From: Abelmoschus esculentus
Taxonomy: Eukaryota; Streptophyta; Magnoliopsida; Malvales; Malvaceae
NCBI GenBank assembly: GCA_035048815.1
Contig: JAUCBN010000003.1
Span: 22,924,001 to 22,988,000 of the forward strand
DNA length: 64,000 nt
Direction: 5' to 3'
Shown: piece by piece, positions 28,401 to 41,126 of the stretch
Numbering within the stretch: the stretch's first letter is position 1
Layout of the letters: every line of letters begins with the position of its first letter
Translations under genes and position numbers: made by a program
Notes under the pieces: model-generated
Databases searched by the model: none
Told to the model about the DNA's origin: nothing
The model's input: the letters and a program-made list of their open reading frames with translations, nothing else

Positions 28401-30579
28401 TTTTTTCGAAAGTATTTATAATGATCGGTCCCTCTCTTTGAGAATATGTCGTGTTAGACGACCACTCTCTTTGAGCGTATGTCATGTTGGACGACCACTC
28501 TCTTTGAACGTATGTCGTGTTGGACGACCTCTCTCTTTGAGCGTAAGTCGCGATGAATGATTCCTGTCTTCGACTTTATGTCCTGGTGAACAATCCTTCT
28601 CTTCTAGTGCTTGTCATAATTAACAATCCCTTTCTTAGAGCATATACCATGATGGATGACCCTTCTCTTTGAGCATATGTCACGGTGAATGACCCCTCTC
28701 ATCGAGAGTAGGTCATAATGAATGGTTCCTTTCTTAGAGCGTATACCGTGATGGACGACCCTTCTCTTTGAGCGTATGTCACAGTGAATGACCCCTTTCT
28801 TCGAGTGTTGGTCGTAATGAACGGTCCCTCTCTTTTAGCGTATATTGTGATGGACGACTCCTCTCTGTGAGCTTATGCCACGGTGAATGACCCCTCTCTT
28901 CGAGTGTATGTCATAATGAATGGTCGTTCTTTATGAACGGATACCGTGATGGACGGCCCTTCTCTTTGAACTTTTTTCGCGATGAATGACCCCTCTCTTT
29001 GAGTGCATGTAATGATCCCTTTCTTAGAGTGTATACTGTGATAGAGGACCCATCTCTTTGAGCGTATGTTGCGATGAATGAGCCCTCTCTTCGAGTGCAT
29101 GTTTCAATGAAAGGTCCCTCTCTTTGAGCATTTACTGTGAAGGATGACCCTTCTCTTTGAGCGTATATCGCGATGAATGACCCCTCTCTTCGAGTGCATG
29201 TCATAATGAACGGTCCCTTTCTTAGAGCGTTACCGTGATGGACAACCCCTCTGGCTGAGCGTATGTCGTGGAAAATGACCACTCTCTTCGAGAGAATTTC
29301 ATAATGAACGGTACTTTTCTTTGAGCGTATACCGTGATGGATGACCCCTCTCTTTGAGCGTTTGTCACAGTGAATGACCCCTCTCTTCGAGCGTATTTCA
29401 TAATGAACGTTCCCTCACTTTGAGCGTATGTCGTGATGGATGACCCTCTCTTTGAGTGTATGTCGCGTTGAATGACCCCTCTTTTCGAGGGCTTATCATA
29501 ATGAACGGTCTCTTTCTGAGAGCGTATATCGTGATGGACGACCCTTCTCATTGTGCATATGTCGCGACGAATGACCCTTCTCTTTGAGTGCATGTCACAC
29601 ACAATGAACGATACCATACTTTGAGTGTATATCGCGAAGTACGACCCATGTCTTTGAGGGTATGTTGCGGTGAATGACCCCTCCCTTCAAGAGTTTGTCA
29701 TAATAATCGGTCCCTCTCTTTGATTGTATCCCGTGATGAACGACCCCTTTCTATGAATATGTCTCTTTCTAAATGATCCCTGTCTTTTAGTGCATGTCAT
29801 TGTGAACGATCCCTCTATTTGAGCGTATACCATGCTGGACGACCCTTCTCTTTGAACGTACGTCGTGATGAATGACCCCTCTCTTCTTGTGCATGTCATA
29901 ATAAACACTCCCTTTCTTAGAACATATACCCTGATAGACTACCCTTCTCTTCGAGTGTATGTCGTGATGATTAACCCCTCTCTTTGAGTTCTTGTCATAA
30001 TGAACAATCCCTATCTTACAACGTATACCTTGACGGACGACACCTCTCTTTGAGCGCATGTCGCGATGAATGACCCCTCTTTTCGAGTTCATGTCATAAT
30101 GAACTGTCCCTTTCTCAGAGCGTATACCGTGATGGATGACCCCTCTCTTAGAGTGTATGCCACGGTGAATGACCCCTCTCTTCGTGTCAATGTCATAATG
30201 AACGGTTCCTTTCTAAGAGCATAAATCGTGATGGACTACACCTCTCTTTGTGTATGTCGCGGTGAATGACTGCTCTATACGAGCGTATGTTATAATGACC
30301 GGTCCCTCTCTTTGAGTGTATCCCGTGATGGACGACTCCTCTCTTTGAGCGTATGTCGCGATGAATGGCTCCTCTTTTTGAGTGCATGTCATGGTGAACG
30401 GTCCCTCTCCTTGAGCGTATACCATGATGTAGGAACCTTGTCTTTGAGCGTATGCTACGGTGAACGACCCCCCTCTTCGAGTGCATATCATAATGAACGG
30501 TCCCTCTTTGTGAGAAGATACCGTGATGGACGACCCTTCTCTTTGAGCGTTTGTCGCGATGAATGACCCCTCTCTTCGA

Positions 30580-33500
30580 GTGCATGTAATGATCCCTTTC
30601 TTAGAGCGTATACCGTGATGGAGAAACCCTCTCTTTGAGCGTATATCGCGATGAATGACCCCTCTCTTCGAGTGTATGTCATAATGAACGGTTCCTTTCT
30701 CAGAGAGTAAATTGTGATGGACAACCCCTCTCATTGAGCATATATCGCAATGAAAGACCGCTCTATTCTAGCGTATGTCATAATGAACGGTTCCTTTCTC
30801 AGACAGTAAATTGTGATGGACAACCCCTCTCATTGAGCGTATGTCGCAGTGAATGGCTGCTCTATTCGAGCATATGTCATAATCACCGGTCCCTCTCTTT
30901 GAGCGTATCTCGTGATGGATGACACCTCTCTTTGAGCATTTGTTATGATGAATGACCTCTTTCTTCGAGTGCATGTCATGGTGAATTGCCCCTCTCTTTG
31001 AGTGTATACCGTGATAGACGACCCCTCTCTTTGAGGTATGTCGCGATGAATAACCCCAATTTTTGAGTGCAATTCATGTTGAACGGTTGGTCCCTCTCTT
31101 TGAGTGTATGACGCGGTGAATGGCCCCTATCTTTGAGTGCAATTAATGGTGAACGGTCCCTCTCTTTAAGCGTATACCATGATGGACGACCCCTCTCTTT
31201 GAGCGTATATCGCGTTGAATGACCCATTTCTTCGAGTATATGTCATAACGAACGACTCCTCTCTTTGAGCGTATATCGTGATGGACGACCCCTCTCTTTG
31301 AGCGTATGTCGCAATGAATACCCCTATCTTTGATTGCAATTCATGTTGAATGGTCCCTCTCTTTGAGTGTATACCGTGATGGACGACCATTCTCTTTGAG
31401 CGTATGTCGCGATAAATGACCCCTTTCTTCGAGTGCATGTCATAATGAACGGTTCCTCCCTTTTTGAGCGTATGTCGCGGTGAATGACCCCTTTGTCTGA
31501 GTGCATGTCATAATGAACGGTTCCCTTCTAAGAACATATACCGTGATCGACGACCCCTCTCTTGGTGCGTATGTTGTTGTGAATGACCCCTCTTTGAGCG
31601 TATGTCACGATGAATGACCCCTCTTCGAGTGCATGTCGTAATAAATAGTCTCTTTTTTAGAGCGTATACCGTGATGGAAGACCCCTTTCTTTGAGAGTAT
31701 GTCACGATGAATGACTCCTCTCTTTGATTGCATATCATAATCAACGATCCCTCTCTTTGAGCATATACCGTGATCGATGATCATCTCTTTGAGCGTACGT
31801 TGCGATGAAGGACCCCTCTCTTTGAGTGCATTTCATGGTGTACAGTCCCTCACTTTTAGCGTATACTGTGATGGACGACCCTCATCTTTGAGCGTATGTC
31901 GCAATGAATTACCCCTCTCTTCGAGGGAATGTCATAAAATATAGTCCGTCTCTGTGAGCGAATACCGTGATCGAGACACCTCTCTTTAAGCATATGTCGC
32001 GATGAATTACCCCACTCTTCGAGTGCATGTCATGGTGAAAGATCCCTCTCTTTGAGTGAATACCGTGATGGACGACCCCTCGCATTTAGCGTATGTCGCG
32101 ATGAATGACCCCTCCCTTCGAGTTCATGTCATAATGATCGGTCCCTTTCTTAGAGCGTATACCGTGATGGATGACCCCTCTCTTTGAGCATATTTCGCGA
32201 TGAATGTCCCCTCTTTTTGGGTGAATTTCATAATGAACAGTCCCTTTCTTAGAGCGTATACCGTGATGAAAGTCCCTTCTCTCTGAGCGTATACCGCGAT
32301 GAATGAGCCCTCTCTTCATGCAAATTCAATAATGAACGGTCCCTCTCTTTGAGCGTGTGGCATGATGGACGACCCCTCTCCTTGAGCATATACCGTGATG
32401 GACAACCCCTCTCTTTGAGAGTATGTCGCGTTGAATGACCCATCTCTTCCAGTGCATGTCATAATGAACGGTTCCTTTCTTAGAGCATAAATCGTGATGT
32501 ACAACCCCTCTCATTAGGCGTATGTCGCGGTGAATGACCGCTCTATTCGAGCGTATGTCATAATGACCGGTCCCTATCTTTGAGCGTATCTCGTGATAGA
32601 CGACCGCTCTCTTTGAGCATTTGTCATGATGAATGACCCCTTTCTTCGAGTGCATGTCATGGTGAATTGTACCTCTCTTTCAGCGTATACCGTGATGGAC
32701 GACCCCTCTCTTTGAGCGTATGACGCGATGAATGGCCCCTACCTTTGAGTGCAATTCATGGTGAGCGGTCCCTCTCTTTGTCCGTATACCATGATGGACG
32801 ACCCCTCTATTTGAGCGTATATCGCGTTGAATGACCCATTTCTTCGAGTGTATGTCATAATGAACGGCTCCTCTCTTTGAGCGTATATCGTGATGGACGA
32901 CCCCTCTCATTGACCGTATATCGCTATGAATGACCCCTCTATTCTAGTGCATGTCATGGTGAACGATCCCAATCTTTGAGCGGATACCGTGATGGATAAT
33001 CCCTCTCTTTGAGCATATATTGCGATGAATGACCCTCTCTACGAATGCTTGTAATAATGAACGGTCCCTTTCTTAGAGAGCATACTGTGATGGACGACCC
33101 CTCTCTTTGAGCGTATGTCGCGGTGAATTATCCCTCTCTTCGAGTGCATGTCATACTGAAGGGTCTTCTTCTTAGAGCATATACCGTGATGGATGACCCA
33201 TCTCTTTGAGAGTATGTCGCGATGAATGAAACCTCCCCTTGAGTGCGTATCATAATCAATGGTCCCTCTCTTTGAGCGTATACCGTGATCGATGACCCTA
33301 TCTTTGAGTGTACGTTGCGATGAATGACCCCTCTCTTCGAGTACATTTCGTGATGAACAGTCCCTCTTTGAGCGTATACTGTGATGGACGACCCCACTCT
33401 TTGAGCGTATATCGTGACGGACAAACCCTCCCATTGAGACTATGTCGCGATGAATGACCCCACTCTTTGAGCATTACATTGTGAACGATTCCTCTCTTTA

Positions 33501-36500
33501 AGCGTAAACCATGATGGACGACCCCTCCATTTGATTGTACGTCGCGATAAATTATTCCTCTCTTCGAGTGTATGTTGTAATGAACGGTCCCTTTCTTAGA
33601 GCATATACCGTGATGGATGATTCTTCTCTTTGGCATATATCGCAATGAATGACCCCTCTCTTTGAGGTTTTGTCATAATGAAAGACCCTTTTCTTTAAGC
33701 GTATACCGTGATCGATGACCCCTCTCTTCGAGTGCATGTCATGGTGAACAATCCCTCTCTTTGAGCATATACCGTAAAGGACGACCGTTGTCTTTGAGTG
33801 TATCTCGTGATGAATAACCCCTCTCTTCGAGTGCATATCATAATGAATATTCCCTATCTTAGAGCGTATACTGTGATACACGACTCTTCTCTTTTAGCGT
33901 ATGTCACAGTGAATGCACCTCTGTTCGAGATTATTTCATAATGATCGGTCCCTCTCTTTGAGAGTATGTCGTGATGGACGACCCCTCTCTTTGAGCGTAT
34001 GTCGTGTTGGACGACCATTCTCTTTCAGCGTAAGTCGCGATGAATGATTCCTGTCTTCGACTGTATGTCCTGTGAAAAGTCTTTTTCTAGTGCATGATTC
34101 CTGTCTTCGACTGTCTGCGATGGGCGACCTTTCTTAGAATGACCCCACCCATCGAGAGTAGGTCATAACGAATGGTCCCTTTCTTATAGCGTATACCGTG
34201 ATGGATGACCCTTCTCTTTAAGCTTATGTCACGGTGAATGACCCCTCTCTTCTAGTCCTAGTTGTAATGAACGGTCCCTCTCCTTGAGCGTATATTGTGA
34301 TGGACGACCCCTCTCTTTGAGCGTATGCCACGGTGAATGACCCCTCTTCGAGTGCATGTCATAATGAACGGTCTCTCTTTATGAGCGGATACCGTGATGG
34401 ACGATCCTTCTCTTCGAGCGTTTGTAGCGATGAATGACCACTCTCTTTGAGTGCATGTAATGATCCCTTTCCTAGAGTGTATACTGTGATGGACGACCCA
34501 TTTCTTTGAGCGTATGTCGCGATGAATGAGCCCTTTCTTCGAGTTCATATTACAATGAAAGGTCCCTCTCTTTGAGCATATAACATGATGGAAGACCCCT
34601 CTCTTTGAGCGTATATCGCGATGAATGACCCCTCTATTTGAGTGCATGTTATAATGAACGGTCCCTTTGTTAGAGCGTATATCGTGATGGACAACCTTTC
34701 TCAATGTGCGTATGTCGCGATGAATAACACCTCTCTTCGAGTGCATGTCATGGTGAATGGTTCCTCTCATTGTGCATCTACCGTGATGGAAGTAGCCTCT
34801 CTTTGAGCATATGCCTCGATTGATCGCCCTTTTCTTCGAGTGCATGTCATAATGAACGTTCACTTTCATAGAGCGTACACCGTGATGGACGACCCTTCTC
34901 TTCGAGCGTATGTCGCGGTGAATAACCCCTCTCTTCGAGAGTATGTCATAATGAACGGTCACTCTCTTTGAGCGTATGCCGTGATAGACAAACCCTCTCT
35001 TTGAGACTATGTCGCGATGAATGACCCCTCTCATCGAGTGCATGACATGGTGAACGATTCCTCTCTTTGAGCATAAACCATGATGGGCCACACTTCCATT
35101 TGATCGTACGTCGCGATGAATGACCCCTCTCTTTGAGTGCATGTCATAATGGACGGTCCCTTTCTTAGAGCGTAAACCGTGATGGATGACCCTTCTCTTT
35201 GAGCTTATATCGTGATGAATGACCCCTCTCTTTGAGGGTTTGTCATAATGAAAGATCCTTCTCTTTAAGCGTATATCCTGACCGATGAGTCCTCTTTTTG
35301 AGTGTTTGTTGCAATGAAGGACCCTCTCTTCCAGTGCTTGTCATGGTGAACAATCCATCTCTTTGAGCGTATACCGTAATGGACGACCCTTCCCTTTGAG
35401 TGTATCTCGCGATGAATAACCACTCTCTTCGAGTGCATATCATAATGAACATTCCCTTCCTTAGAGCGTATACCGTGATGCACGACTCCTCTCTTTTAGT
35501 GTATGTTGCGGTGAATGACCCCTCTACTCGAGAGTATTTCATAATGGTCGGTCCCTCTCTTTGAGCGTAAGCTGTGATGGACGACCATTCTCTTTGAGCG
35601 TATGACGTGTTGGACGACCACTCTCTTTGAGCGTAAGTCATGATGAATGATCCTTGTCTTAGACTGTATGTCCTGGTGAACAATCCCTCCCTTCTAGTGC
35701 ATGTCATAATTAACGGTCCTTTTTTTAGAGCGTATACCGTGACGGACGATCCCTCTCTTTGAGCGTATGTCGCGGTGAATGACCCCTCTCTTCGAGAGTA
35801 TGTCATAATTAATGGTCCCTCTCTTTAAGCGTATGCCGCGAAGGATGACCCCACTCTTTGAGCGTATATTGTGATGAAAGACCCCTCTCTTCGAGTGCAT
35901 GTCATGGTGAACAGTCACTCTCTTTGAGTGTATGCTGTTATATAAGATCCTCTCTTTAAGCGTATATCATGATGAATAACATCTCTCTTCGAGTGTAGGA
36001 CATGGTGAACGGTCCCTCTCTTTGAGCATATACCGTGATGGACGAGCCTCTCTTGCAGGATATGGTGAACGGTCCACCTCTTCGATAGTATGTCAAAATG
36101 AACGGTCCCTCTCTTTGAGCGTATGTCATAACGGACGACCCCTTTCTTTGAACGTATATGGCGATGAATGACCCCTTTCTTAGAGAGTATACCGTGATGG
36201 ATGACCCCTCTCTTTGAGCATTTGCTGTGATGGATGACGCCTCTGTTTGAGCATATGTGGAGTTCGGATGACCCCTTTCTTCGAGTTTATTTGAAATGAA
36301 TGATCTATTTCTTAGAGCGTATCCCGTGATAGACGACCCCTCTCTTTGAGCGTATGTCGTGATGAATGACCTCTCTCTACGAGTGCATGTCATAATGAAC
36401 GGTCCCTTTCTTAGAGGGTATACCGTGATAGACGACACCTCTCTTTGATTGTATATCGCGAAGAATTACCATCTCTTCGACCGTATATCATAATGACCGG

Positions 36501-39000
36501 TCCCTCTCTTTGAGTGTATCACATGATGGACGACCCCTCCCTTTAAGCGTATGTCGCGATGAATGACCGCTGTCTTCGAGTGCTTGTCATAAAGAATGGT
36601 CCCTTTCTTATAGCGTATGCCATGATGGATGACCCCTCCTTTGAGCGTATATCGAGATGAATGACTCCTCTCTTCGAGTGCATGTGATAATGATCGGTCC
36701 CTCTCTTTAAGCGTATACCGTGATCGATGACCACTCTCTTTGAGGGTATGTCGCATTGAATGATTCTTTTCTTCTAGTTATTGTCGTAATGAACGGTATA
36801 TTTCTTAGAGCATGTCCCGTGATGGACGACCATTCTCTTTGAGCGTATGCCGCAATGAATGACCCCTCTCTACGAGGGCATGTCATAATGAACGATCCCA
36901 TTCTTATAGGGTATACCGTGATGAACGACCTCTCTCTTTCAGTGTATATCGGGAGAATGACCCATCTCTTCGACCGTATATCATAATAATCGGTCCCTCT
37001 CTTTGAGCGTATCACGTGATAGACGACCCCTCTCTTTGAGCTTATGTCGCGATGAATGACCCCACTCTTTCGAGTGAATATTATGGTGAACGATCCCCCT
37101 CTTTGAGCTTTGTTGTGATAGACGACCACTCTTTACGAATGCATGTCATAATGAACAGTCCCTTTCTTAGAGTGTATACCGTGATGGACGACCCTACTAT
37201 TTGAGCATTTGTCATGATGAATGACCCATCTATTCGAGTGCATGTCATAATGAATGGTCCCATTCTTAGAGCGTATGCCGTGATGAATATCACTCTCTTT
37301 GAGCGTATGTCGCGATGAATGAACCCTCTCTTCGAGTGCATGTCATAATGATCAATCCCTCTCTTTGAGCGTATATCGTGATCGATGACCATTATTTTTT
37401 AGCGTATATCACGATGAATGACCCCTCTCTTCGAGTACATGTCATGATGAACTATCCCTCTCTTTGAGCGTATACCATGTTAAATGAAACCTCTTTTTGA
37501 ACGTTTGTTGCAATGAATGACCCCTCTCTTCTAGTGCATGTCATAATGAACGGTCCCTTTCTTAGAGCGTATCCCGTGATGGACGACGCTTCTCTTTGAG
37601 CGTAAGTCACGATGATTGACCCAACTCTTCGAGGTTATGTCATAATAAATGGTCACTTTCTTAGAGCGTACACCGTGATGGACGACCCCTCTCATTAAGC
37701 GTATATCGCGGTGAATGACCCCTCAATTCGAGAGTATGCCATAATGAATGGTCCATCACTTTGAGTATTTGCCGTGATGAACGACCCCTCTCTTTAAGCG
37801 TATATCGTGATGAATGACCCCTCTCTTAGAGTACATGTCACGTTGAACATTCCCTCTTTTTGAGCATATGTCGTGATGGACGACCCCGCTCTTTGAGCAT
37901 ATGTCGCGATGTATAACTCCTCTCTTCGAGTGCATGTCCTGTTGAACGATCCCTCTGTTCGAGCGTATGCGGTGATGGATGACCTCTCTCTTTAAGTGTA
38001 TGTCGCATTGAATGACCCCTATAGTTGAGTGCATGTCATTATGAACGATCCCTTTCTTAGAGTGTATACCGTGATGGACGACCCTCTCTTTGAACGTATG
38101 TCGCGATGAATGACCCCTCTCTTCGAGTGCATGTCATAATGAACGGTCCCTCTCTTTGAGAGTATACCATGATGGCAAATCCCTCTCTTTGAGCGTAATG
38201 TGCGATGAATGACCCATCTCTTTCAGTATATGTCATAATGAATAATCCCTCTCTTAGAGCGTATACCGTGATGGACAACCCCTCTCTTTGAGCGTGTGTC
38301 GCGATGAATGTCCCCTCTCTTCGAGTGCATATCATAATAAACGGTCCCTTTCTTATAGCGTATACCGTTATAGACGATCCATCTCTTTGAGCGTATGTCG
38401 CGGTGAATGACCCTTTTCTTTGAAGGTATGTTGTAGTGACCGGTCCTCCTCTTTGAGCGTATCCCGTGATGGACGACCCCTGTCTTTGAGCGTAAGTTGT
38501 GATGAACGACCCCTCTCTTTCAGTGCATGTCATGGTGAACGGTCCTTCTTTTTGAGCGTATACCGTGATGGACCACCAATCTCTTTGAGCGTATGTCACG
38601 ATGAATGACCTCTCTCTTTGAGTGCATATCATAATAAATATTTCCTTCCTTAGAACGTATACCGTGATGGATGATCCCTCTCTTTGAGCGTATGTCACGA
38701 TGAATAACCCCTTTCTTCGAGTTCATGTCATAATGATCGTTCCCTCTCTTTGAGCGTATACCGTAATCGATGACCCCTCTTTTTGAGCATATGTCGCATT
38801 GAATGACCACTCTCTTCGAGTGCATGTCATGCTGAACGATCCCTCTCTTTGAGCGTATACCGTGATGGACGACCCTCTCTTTGAGCGAATGTTGCGATGA
38901 ATGACCCTCTCTTCGAGTGCATGTCATAATGAACGATCCCTCTCTTTGAGAGTATATTGTGATGGAAAATCCCTCTCTTTGAGCGTATTGCGAGATGAGT
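30580..39000. repeat. Array 1 large segmental duplication, downstream copy
   Basis: Partner of 19930-28400; the landmark pairs are given there. The right end differs from the upstream copy in that the last approximately 0.79 kb is itself repeated in tandem (38081-39660). Confidence 0.8.
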
Positions 39001-39660
39001 GACCCCTCTCTTTGAGTGTATATCATAATGAACAATCCCTCTCTTAGAGCGTATACCGTGATGGACAACCCCTCTCTTTGAGCATATGTCGCGATGAATG
39101 TCTCCTCTCTTCGAGTGCATATCATAATGAACGATCCCTTTCTTATAGCGTAAACCGTTATGGACAACCCATCTCTTTGAGCATATGTCGCGGTGAATGA
39201 CCCATTTCTTTGAAGGTATGTTGTAGTGATCGGTCCCCCTCTTTGAGCGTATCCCATGATGGACGACCCCTGTCTTTGAGCATATTTTGTGATGAACGAC
39301 CCCTCTCTTTGTGTACATGTCATGGTGAACGGTCCTTCTTTTTGAGCGTATACCATGATGGACGACCCCTCTCTTTGAGCGTATGTCACGATGAATGACC
39401 TCTCTCTTTGAGTGCATATCATAATAAATATTTCCTTTCTTAGTACGTATACCGTAATGGACGACCCCTCTCTTTGAGCGTATGTCACGATGAATACCCC
39501 CTCTCTTCGAGTTCATGTCATAATGATCGTTCCCTCTCTTTGAGCGTATACCTTGATAGATGACCCCTCTTTTTGAGCATATGTTGCGTTGAATGACCAC
39601 TCTCTTCGAGTGCGTGTCATGCTGAACGATCCCTCTCTTTGAGCGTATACCGTGATGGAC
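38081..39660. repeat. Tandem 0.79-kb duplication inside array 1
   Basis: Positions 38081-38871 and 38872-39660 carry the same ordered variants. Landmarks: ACCCTCTCTTTGA at 38081/38872, a GATGG(C/A)AAATCCC unit at about 38175/38965, ATGTTGTAGTGA, GGTCCTTCTTTTTGAGCG, and CGTTCCCTCT at 38738/39529. The offset is 790-791 bp, near 8 x 99. The corresponding place in the upstream large copy (about 27470-28260) has only one copy. A more distant relative is at about 19480-19800. Confidence 0.78.
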
Positions 39661-40590
39661 GATCCCTCTTTTTGAGAGTATGTCGCAACGAATGAGCTTT
39701 CTCTTCTAGTAAATGTCATAATAAACGGTCACTTTCTTAGAGCGTATACCGTGATGGACGACCCTTCTCTTTGAGCAGAATGACCCCTCTTTTCGAGTGC
39801 ATGATATAATGAATGGTCACTTTTTAAGAGAGTAAATTGTGATGGATGATCCCTCTCTTTGAGCGTATATCGCCGTGAATGACCACTCTCTTCGAGTACA
39901 TGTCATAATGAATGGTCCCTTTCTTAGAGCATATATCATGATGGACGACCCGTCTCTTTGAGCGATATCGCAGTGTATGACCCTTCTCTTCGAGCGTATT
40001 TCATAATCACCGGTCTCTCTCTTTTAGCGTATCCCTTGATGGACGACCCCTCACTTTGAGCGTATGTGTCTATGAATGACCCCCTCTTCGAGTGCATGTC
40101 ATGGTGAACGGACCCTCTCTTTGTGCGTATACCGTGATGACGTCCCCTCTCTTGGAGCGTAAGTCGCGATGAATGACCCCAATCTTCGAGTGCATGTCAT
40201 AATGAACGGTTCCTTTCTTAGAGAATATACCGTAATGGACGACCCTTCTCTTCAAGCGTATGTATCGATGAATAACCCTTCTCTTTGAGTGCATACTACA
40301 ATGAACAGTCCCTTTCTTAGAGCATGTACCGTGATGGACGACCCCTCTTGGAGCGTATGTCGCGGCGAATAACCCCTCTCTTCGAGAGTATGTCATAATG
40401 AACGGTCCCTCTCTTTAAACGTATGCCGTGTTGGACGACCCCTCTCTTTGAGCATATGTCGCGATGAATGACCCCTCTCTTCGAGTGCATGTCATGGTGA
40501 AGGGTCCATCTCTTTGAGCGTATACCGTGATGGACGACCCCTCTCATTGAGCGTATATCGCATTGAATGACCCCTTTCTTCGAGTGCAAG

Positions 40591-41126
40591 TGATACATGC
40601 ATGAGAGGGCTAAAGTAATGCACATTGAGCATAAATATGAATCTATTGGTAAAGTCTGGAAAGCCAGCCAACTTGCCATGACTTTTTGGACGTGTTCCGT
40701 GCATTTATGGGCAGAGTTGTCTTCTAATAAATTGACCGTTATTCAGTTACCTTTTCAACGCATCATGAAACGCATTAATTGGAAATCGAGAGCTCAAGAT
40801 ATGTTTGTTTTAACGAAGATTGCATGTGTAGAATACTGGATACGGGATTATTATGAGATTTTATAAAATTCATCTCAAAGTTTGATTATAAAGCTTTGAC
40901 CATTATTATTAGTATTTTATTTTATTACTTAAGATTCCTTTTAATTAGCTATTCATATGCTGATTTTAGGGGATTTATTTTATCAAGATATCAATATGCT
41001 GATATTTAGGGATTGATCAGCTATCTATTAGGCAATTCTAAGGTCTCCTATAGACTATAAAAGGGGACAATTCTTTTCTTGTAAACACATCAATAATATG
41101 AATTTCTGAGTTATAAAAATTCTCTC
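40591..41126 (+). mobile_element. Orphan LTR-like fragment, + orientation
   Basis: This non-satellite sequence starts TGATACATGC exactly where array 1 ends. It stops at about 41126, where homology to the - strand element's LTR begins. It contains TATAAAAGGGG at 41056-41066. That is followed by CTTGTAAACACATCAATAATATGAATTTC, split here as CTTGTAAACACATC and AATAATATGAATTTC, a layout typical of a plant LTR promoter and early transcript. No partner LTR, PBS or coding region is visible. An 89-codon + frame at 40597-40866 has no recognisable motif. I infer a truncated LTR of a different family; a host promoter fragment is a weaker alternative. Confidence 0.4.
41056..41066 (+). promoter_or_regulatory. 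TATA box in the orphan LTR-like fragment
   Basis: TATAAAAGGGG is a canonical plant TATA element. The sequence about 30 bases downstream would be the transcript start. Nothing downstream in + orientation is coding, so this is a remnant rather than a working promoter of a gene in the window. Confidence 0.45.

Larger units (their letters stand above)
9135..40590. repeat. Satellite array 1, right block (33/99-bp units)
   Basis: Same satellite as 59-7814, continuing for about 31.5 kb with no clear foreign insertion. The 33-bp unit is maintained throughout, with scattered units shortened or lengthened by a few bases (for example 11370-11390, 13100-13130 and 25310-25330). Several megapatterns are superimposed and listed separately: about 1.7 kb, about 0.79 kb and about 10.7 kb. 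The array stops at about 40588 within a unit (CGAGTGCA) and an LTR-like sequence follows. Every open frame here follows the 11-residue periodicity of the satellite and breaks at random, so I annotate no genes. Confidence 0.95.

Noticed and set aside
79..40500. About a hundred open frames of 60-322 codons, mostly - strand, in array 1
   Set aside because: All show the 11-residue cycle of the 33-bp satellite, overlap each other in several frames, and begin and end at random unit variants. They have no common start, stop or regulatory context.
40597..40866. 89-codon + strand open frame as a gene
   Set aside because: No recognisable motif, no neighbours, and it lies in an LTR-like fragment upstream of that fragment's own TATA box.
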